Of a stretch of 10,026 bases of DNA, positions 6,571 to 10,026 are shown in pieces. Position 1 is the first letter of the stretch. Each line of letters begins with the position of its first letter. The notes beneath the pieces are model-generated. The model saw nothing but the letters and a program-made list of their open reading frames with translations, was not told the origin of the DNA and ran no database searches. The stretch spans positions 1 through 10,026 of the forward strand of contig JBEKGC010000244.1 in NCBI GenBank assembly GCA_050013055.1. The letters run 5' to 3'. This DNA comes from Palsa-504 sp050013055 (lineage in GTDB: Bacteria > Actinomycetota > Actinomycetes > Streptosporangiales > Streptosporangiaceae). Position numbers and translations under genes: made by a program.

Positions 6571-6587
6571 AAGACCCGGTAAGACCC
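6571..6587. repeat. Two AAGACCC copies at 10-bp spacing between divergent promoters
   Basis: AAGACCC occurs at 6571-6577 and again at 6581-6587, exactly one helical turn apart. The segment lies between the -10 boxes of the dehydrogenase (6560-6565) and bioB (6606-6611), at or near both -35 positions. A regulator bound here could affect both genes. It does not resemble the TetR-type BioQ operator known from some actinobacteria. Chance repetition in a G/C-rich gap is possible. Confidence 0.45.
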
Positions 6588-6605
6588 CGGGGCCGGCCCG
6601 GCTGG

Positions 6606-6611
6606 TAGCGT
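6606..6611 (+). promoter_or_regulatory. -10 box of the bioB promoter
   Basis: TAGCGT preceded by GG, the same hexamer as at dapA, lies 19 bases before the bioB ATG. The expected start site near 6618 gives a leader of about 13 bases that just includes the ribosome binding site. AAGACC (6581-6586) is a weak -35 candidate at 19 bases spacing. Confidence 0.5.
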
Positions 6612-6618
6612 CGGGGCC

Positions 6619-6625
6619 GAGGAGG
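6619..6625 (+). promoter_or_regulatory. Strong ribosome binding site of bioB
   Basis: GAGGAGG is followed by a five-base spacer and ATG at 6631. It is the only clear Shine-Dalgarno sequence before a complete gene in this window and fixes the bioB start. Confidence 0.85.
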
Positions 6626-6630
6626 CCCAC

Positions 6631-7692
6631 ATGACCTGGCTTGATTCGCTGGCGGACAAGGCGCTGGCCCGGGAGCTGCCCTCCCGGGACGAGGCTCTGC
6701 AGGTTCTGGCCAGCCCAGACGACGAGCTGATGGACGTGGTGGCGGCGGCGTTCCGGGTCAGGCTGCGGTACTTCGGCCGCCGGGTGAAGCTCAACTACCT
6801 GGTCAACATCAAGAGCGGCCTGTGCCCCGAGGACTGCTTCTACTGCTCCCAGCGGCTCGGCTCGGCGGCCGAGGTGCTCAAGTACACCTGGCTCAAGCCC
6901 GACGAGGTGCGGCAGAGCGCCGAGGCGGGCGTCAAGGCCGGGGCCAAACGGGTCTGCCTGGTGGCCAGCGGCCGCGGCCCGAGCGATAAGGACGTCGCCC
7001 GGGTATCCGACATGATCGCCGCGGTCAAAACCGGGTATCCCGACGTCGAGATCTGCGCCTGCCTGGGCCTGCTCTCCGACGGCCAGGCCGAACGCCTGCA
7101 CGCCGCGGGAACCACCGCCTACAACCACAACCTGAACACGGCGGAGACCAACTACGGCGATATCTGCACCACCCACTCCTTTGGCGACCGGGCCGATACG
7201 GTGACCAAGGCCAAGCAGGGCGGCCTGTCGCCGTGCTCGGGCCTGATCGCCGGAATGGGCGAGACCGACGATGAACTGGTCGATGTCGCGTTCGCGCTGC
7301 GGGAACTCGACCCGGATTCTGTGCCGGTCAACTTCCTGATGCCGTTCGAGGGCACCCCGCTGGGCGGTCAGTGGTCCCTGACCCCGCAGCGCTGCCTGCG
7401 GATCTTGGCTATGATCCGGTTCGTCTGCCCGGACGCCGAGGTCCGGCTGGCCGGCGGCCGCGAGATCCACCTGCGCACCTTGCAGCCGCTGGCCCTGCAC
7501 ATCGTCAACTCGATCTTCCTCGGCGATTACCTGACCAGCGAGGGCCAGCCGGGCGGCCGTGACCTGGAGATGATCGCCGACGCAGGCTTCACCGTCGAGG
7601 GCGCCGGCGAACGGACACTCCCCGAGCACCGGCCCGACCTGGTCCGCGTCCGCCGCCGCGGCCCAGGCACCGGCCTGCCCGCCAACGCTTAA
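6631..7692 (+). CDS. bioB: Biotin synthase
   Basis: This radical SAM enzyme inserts sulfur into dethiobiotin, the last step of biotin synthesis. The 353-residue protein has the CxxxCxxC motif at Cys65, Cys69 and Cys72 (CPEDCFYC) for the [4Fe-4S] cluster that binds S-adenosylmethionine. The ligands of the second [2Fe-2S] sulfur-donor cluster are also present: Cys109, Cys142, Cys202 and Arg274, which align with E. coli Cys97, Cys128, Cys188 and Arg260. YNHNLNTAETNYGDICTTHS (164-183) is the conserved substrate-side segment. About 12 extra residues at the N-terminus and a basic tail explain the length compared with the usual 320-350. Start chosen from GAGGAGG. No bioA, bioD or bioF is in the window, so bioB stands alone here; the other biotin genes must be elsewhere or absent. 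It is divergent from the dehydrogenase gene and sits upstream of ftsK in the same direction. Confidence 0.97.
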   Translation: MTWLDSLADKALARELPSRDEALQVLASPDDELMDVVAAAFRVRLRYFGRRVKLNYLVNIKSGLCPEDCFYCSQRLGSAAEVLKYTWLKPDEVRQSAEAGVKAGAKRVCLVASGRGPSDKDVARVSDMIAAVKTGYPDVEICACLGLLSDGQAERLHAAGTTAYNHNLNTAETNYGDICTTHSFGDRADTVTKAKQGGLSPCSGLIAGMGETDDELVDVAFALRELDPDSVPVNFLMPFEGTPLGGQWSLTPQRCLRILAMIRFVCPDAEVRLAGGREIHLRTLQPLALHIVNSIFLGDYLTSEGQPGGRDLEMIADAGFTVEGAGERTLPEHRPDLVRVRRRGPGTGLPANA

Positions 7693-7757
7693 CCCCGCCG
7701 CCCCCGCCCCACCAGCATCAAATTCGATCACCAGTACCAAATAGAGAAAATTCGTGC

Positions 7758-7829
7758 GGAAGATTCGGCCTTAGTGGAGAAAAAGGTGCTCTATCGGGTA
7801 CCAAACTATCCGTAGAGGCCATATCTTCC
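7758..7829. other. Candidate structured RNA or hairpin in the AT-rich island
   Basis: GGAAGAT-TC-GGCCT (7758-7771) pairs with AGGCC-AT-ATCTTCC (7816-7829), matching 12 of 14 positions with a two-base internal loop. The 44-base interior can fold further: TGGAG (7775-7779) with CTCTA (7789-7793), or alternatively GGTGC (7785-7789) with GTACC (7798-7802). The two inner stems exclude each other. The base composition differs from that of the neighbours. It could be a small RNA, a leader structure or a bidirectional terminator for bioB (short T-runs lie outside the stem on both strands). It matches no RNA family I can name. Confidence 0.4.
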
Positions 7830-7839
7830 ACGTTTTCCT

Positions 7840-7905
7840 GGCGCGCGACGCCTCACGCGCCGCTGGCGCCTCGCGCGCCGCTGGCGCCTCACGCCGCGCT
7901 GGCGT
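7840..7905. repeat. Array of four small GC hairpins with an 18-bp tandem repeat
   Basis: The unit CGCGCCGCTGGCGCCTCR occurs at 7856-7873 and 7874-7891 with one difference, and a degenerate third copy follows. Each unit contains GCGCC-GCT-GGCGC, a five-bp stem with a three-base loop (7857-7869 and 7875-7887). Related hairpins flank them: GGCG-N5-CGCC at 7840-7852 and ACGCC-N5-GGCGT at 7891-7905. There are no unique spacers, so it is not a CRISPR array. Role unknown; it lies about 65 bp before the ftsK promoter. Confidence 0.75.
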
Positions 7906-7948
7906 GTCCTGGCCAGCGCCACGGCTAGGCGACACGCGGGCGCGGTGC

Positions 7949-7977
7949 TTGGGCCTGGGCCCGGTTCTCGTTACGTT
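7949..7977 (+). promoter_or_regulatory. Predicted leaderless promoter of ftsK
   Basis: TTGGGC (7949-7954) and TACGTT (7972-7977) are 17 bases apart, and the -10 box ends seven bases before the ATG at 7985. The transcript would begin at or next to the start codon, and no Shine-Dalgarno sequence is present. A 12-bp palindrome, GGGCC-TG-GGCCC (7951-7962), overlaps the -35 box and could be an operator or a chance product of G/C richness. This is the most complete -35/-10 pair in the window. Confidence 0.6.
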
Positions 7978-7984
7978 TGTCACT

Positions 7985-10026
7985 ATGGCGACCCGTGCCC
8001 GAAACGGATCAGCCCGTCAGCGCGGCGGGCCGGCCGACGCTGCCCTGCGGTCGCCGGGCCCTGACGACGATGAGGACCCTCGCCCCGGCGGTTCGGCCCG
8101 CCGCGAGACAAGCAGCAAAGCGGGCCGGAGCACCACGGCCCGTTCGGGTCAATCCAGGAACGGTCGCAAGCCGCCCGCCGACAGGAGCACAGCCAAGGGA
8201 AGCCCGGCCAAGGGAAGCCCGGCCAGGAGAGGCACCGCCAAGCGGAGCCCGGCTAAGGGCCGTACGGCCAGGGGACGCACGGCTAAGGGGCGCACGGCTA
8301 AGGGGCGCACGGTCAAGGGGCGTTCGCCCGCCCGGACCCACGACCCCGTAGTGATCTTGATCGGCTGGATCGGCCGCACCCTGGCGGCCGCCTGGATGGT
8401 GGTCGCCGGGTCCGTCGGGTTTGCCGCCCGGGCCGTCGGCCGCGGTGCGCGGGACCTGGATCCGCATCATCGCCGGGACGGCCTCGGGCTGCTCACCCTG
8501 GGCGTGGCGATCGTGCTGGCGGCCAGCTTGTGGGCGCGGATGGGCAACGCGGTAGGCCGCGCGATCCACACCGCGGCCGGCGACGCGTTCGGGTCACTCG
8601 CCTGGGTCGCCCCGGTGCTTGTGGCGCTGCTCGCCTGGCGTTACCTACGCCACCCGGACCGTAACTCCGAGACGATCAGGGCCGCCATCGGCTGGACCGC
8701 GCTGCTGCTCGGCGCGCTTGGCCTGATCCACATCGCCAAGGGCACCCCGCATCCGTCGGCCGGCCCGGCGGCGATCCGCGGGGCCGGGGGCTACCTGGGC
8801 TACGCGGTGGCCGGCCCGCTGTCGGCGGTCCTCACCCCCTGGGTCACGGCGCCGCTGCTCGTGCTGCTGGCCCTTTTCGGCGTCCTGGTCATCAGCGGCA
8901 CCCCGCTGCACCGGGTGCCCGAGCGTCTCGCCGAGGTGCGGGAGATGTTCGGCCACGGCCGGCCGGCCCCCGACCTGGAGATCGACGAGGATTACCAGGC
9001 CGGGACCGGCGGCACGGCCCGCAAGGTGCGCGGCCAGATCGCCAGGCAGATCCGGCTGCGCCCGGCCATCGAGCCGGGCGAGCACACCAAGCCGTACGAC
9101 ACCCCCCTGATCGAACCGGGCAAGCGACGCCCCGCCCCGCCCCGGCCGGGAGCCCCGGGAGCCCCGGGAGCCCCGGGAGCCCCGGACGGCAGCGACGGCC
9201 TGGTCGAGGCGCTCGGCTTCGGCACCCACGACGCCGACACCCCCCCACCATCCCCGCCACCCCCTAGCCTAGAGCCGGCGCACGAACCAGTCCACGAGCC
9301 GGTCCTGGAACCGAAGCTCCTCCGGCCCGAGCAGCTCACCCTGACCGGCGACGTGACCGGGTACACGCTGCCGCCGGTCGCGCTGCTCAAGCCGGGTTCG
9401 GCGCCCAAGGCGCGGACCCGGGCCAACGACATCGTGGTGGCCGCGCTGTCCGAGGTGCTCGAGCAGTTCCAGGTGGATGCGCAGGTCACCGGGTTCAGCC
9501 GGGGCCCGACGGTGACCAGGTACGAGATCGAGCTCGGCCCCGCGGTCAAGGTGGAGCGGGTCACCGCGCTGTCCAGGAACATCTCCTACGCGGTCAAGAG
9601 CGCCGACGTGCGGATCATCTCCCCGATCCCGGGCAAGTCCGCGATCGGGGTGGAGATCCCGAACGCGGACAAGGAAGTCGTCAGCCTCGGCGACGTGCTG
9701 AAGTCCCAGGTCGCCATCAGCGATCACCACCCGATGGTGGTCGGGCTGGGCAAGGACGTCGAGGGCCGGGTCTTGGTCGCCAACCTGGCCAAGATGCCTC
9801 ATGTGCTGATAGCGGGAGCTACCGGAGCCGGGAAAAGCGTTTGCCTCAATGGGCTGATCACCTCGGTGCTGACCCGGGCTACCCCGGATGAGGTGCGGAT
9901 GATCCTGATCGACCCCAAGCGGGTCGAGCTGACCATCTACGACGGGATCCCGCACCTGATCACGCCGATCATCACCAACCCGAAGAAGGCCGCCGAGGCG
10001 CTTGACTGGGTGGTCGGCGAGATGGA
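7985..10026 (+). CDS. ftsK: DNA translocase FtsK (5' part, runs off the window)
   Basis: FtsK pumps chromosomal DNA through the closing division septum. The first 680 residues are present. Residues 1-118 form a basic, disordered tail with nine pentapeptide repeats of the type TAKGR (69-113). Hydrophobic segments follow at about 121-149, 165-184, 204-220, 233-251 and 286-305, then a Pro-rich linker with PGA repeats (388-400) and an EPAHEPVHEPVLEP stretch. The alpha/beta motor starts near 446: GPTVTRYEIELGPAVKVERV, ISPIPGKSAIGVEIPN and the Walker A motif GATGAGKS (611-618) with Lys617. Walker B MILIDPKRVEL (639-649) is followed by the conserved YDGIPHLITPIITNPKKA. The rest of the motor and the gamma domain lie beyond the edge. 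The start is chosen for the -10 box seven bases upstream and continuity into the repeat tail; internal starts cannot be excluded. Position downstream of dapA and rnj agrees with actinobacterial synteny. Confidence 0.96.
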   Translation, partial: MATRARNGSARQRGGPADAALRSPGPDDDEDPRPGGSARRETSSKAGRSTTARSGQSRNGRKPPADRSTAKGSPAKGSPARRGTAKRSPAKGRTARGRTAKGRTAKGRTVKGRSPARTHDPVVILIGWIGRTLAAAWMVVAGSVGFAARAVGRGARDLDPHHRRDGLGLLTLGVAIVLAASLWARMGNAVGRAIHTAAGDAFGSLAWVAPVLVALLAWRYLRHPDRNSETIRAAIGWTALLLGALGLIHIAKGTPHPSAGPAAIRGAGGYLGYAVAGPLSAVLTPWVTAPLLVLLALFGVLVISGTPLHRVPERLAEVREMFGHGRPAPDLEIDEDYQAGTGGTARKVRGQIARQIRLRPAIEPGEHTKPYDTPLIEPGKRRPAPPRPGAPGAPGAPGAPDGSDGLVEALGFGTHDADTPPPSPPPPSLEPAHEPVHEPVLEPKLLRPEQLTLTGDVTGYTLPPVALLKPGSAPKARTRANDIVVAALSEVLEQFQVDAQVTGFSRGPTVTRYEIELGPAVKVERVTALSRNISYAVKSADVRIISPIPGKSAIGVEIPNADKEVVSLGDVLKSQVAISDHHPMVVGLGKDVEGRVLVANLAKMPHVLIAGATGAGKSVCLNGLITSVLTRATPDEVRMILIDPKRVELTIYDGIPHLITPIITNPKKAAEALDWVVGEM
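8189..8323 (+). repeat. 15-bp tandem repeat encoding basic pentapeptides in FtsK
   Basis: Nine consecutive five-residue units cover FtsK residues 69-113: TAKGS, PAKGS, PARRG, TAKRS, PAKGR, TARGR, TAKGR, TAKGR, TVKGR, with SPART as a degenerate tenth. The DNA of units seven and eight is nearly identical, so the array grew by 15-bp duplications. Each unit carries two or three positive charges, and (S/T)PAK-like motifs recall histone H1-type and HupB tails. Confidence 0.9.
9146..9184 (+). repeat. Perfect 9-bp tandem repeat in the FtsK linker
   Basis: CCGGGAGCC is repeated four times without change and followed by CCG, encoding PGA x4 then P (residues 388-400). It lies in the disordered linker between membrane and motor domains, where copy-number change would keep the frame. 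Perfect identity suggests recent expansion or slippage. Confidence 0.9.

Larger units (their letters stand above)
7693..7984. other. Intergenic region between bioB and ftsK
   Basis: These 292 bases hold no convincing gene. A C-rich start (7693-7712) gives way to an AT-rich island (about 7716-7840) in an otherwise very G/C-rich window. The island contains the 14-bp inverted repeat listed separately. Next is a run of small GC hairpins (7840-7905), then the ftsK promoter. No simple T-tract terminator follows bioB. A minus-strand open frame across 7771-7983 exists only because the repeats lack stop codons. Confidence 0.6.

Noticed and set aside
6553..7740. Upstream in-frame extension of the dehydrogenase frame, antisense to bioB, giving 722 codons in total
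   Set aside because: The conserved N-terminus starts at MRVAILDDYQ and a -10 box sits just before that ATG. The extension is low-complexity antisense sequence opposite bioB.
7840..7905. CRISPR-like repeat
   Set aside because: Repeats are directly adjacent, have no unique spacers, and no cas gene is present.
7771..7983. Minus-strand open frame of 70 codons with REAPAA repeats
   Set aside because: The repetitive peptide merely reflects the 18-bp hairpin repeats. There is no recognisable domain, and it would start at a GTG inside the ftsK promoter on the opposite strand.
8009..8569. Minus-strand open frame antisense to the ftsK start
   Set aside because: Its repetitive RAPLSRAP-type peptide is the mirror of the FtsK pentapeptide repeat; FtsK in the plus strand is certain.
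1..10026. tRNA, rRNA, insertion sequence or integrase
   Set aside because: I looked for cloverleaf-like stems with a TTCGA-type T-arm, rRNA segments, transposase motifs and terminal repeats bounding a coding region, and saw none.

Overview
The window is chromosomal DNA from a high-GC actinobacterium. This is shown by the strong G/C bias at third codon positions, a GTG start, promoters of the TANNNT type placed directly in front of start codons, a TIGR03086 (mycothiol-dependent-isomerase-like) protein, and the actinobacterial gene order dapA, rnj, then (after variable genes) ftsK. The family cannot be fixed from the sequence alone.

Layout. Bases 1-102 are the last codons of an efflux-adaptor-like protein, and a lipoprotein of unknown function (83-1009) overlaps them. 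dapA (1084-1992) and rnj (1989-3674) form a tightly coupled pair: lysine/diaminopimelate synthesis and the 5'-3' exo/endoribonuclease RNase J. A 270-bp intergenic stretch follows, holding a long inverted repeat (3775-3857) and an AT-rich leader. Then come an AbiEi-like/DUF559 nuclease-fold protein (3945-4973) and a DinB-fold TIGR03086 enzyme (4983-5579). The latter runs convergently into a D-2-hydroxyacid dehydrogenase (5572-6552, minus) with an 8-bp overlap. That dehydrogenase is divergent from bioB (6631-7692). A second intergenic stretch (7693-7984) contains an AT-rich, possibly structured segment and an array of small GC hairpins. ftsK starts at 7985 and runs off the right edge.

How the genes relate. 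dapA, rnj and ftsK are core functions: cell-wall and lysine precursor, RNA turnover, chromosome segregation. The four genes between rnj and ftsK look like a variable insertion inside a conserved neighbourhood and do not form one obvious pathway. Four genes (dapA, the TIGR03086 gene, the dehydrogenase and ftsK) carry a TANNNT -10 box 6-7 bases before the start codon and no Shine-Dalgarno sequence. They are therefore predicted to make leaderless mRNAs, while bioB has the same kind of -10 box but a leader with a good GAGGAGG ribosome binding site.

Most unusual points: the long inverted repeat containing two ATGGWCCAT quasi-palindromes upstream of the AbiEi-like gene, which may be its operator; the structured AT-rich segment and hairpin array before ftsK; and the basic pentapeptide-repeat tail of FtsK. 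I see no convincing new multi-gene system; most of the window is ordinary core genome.
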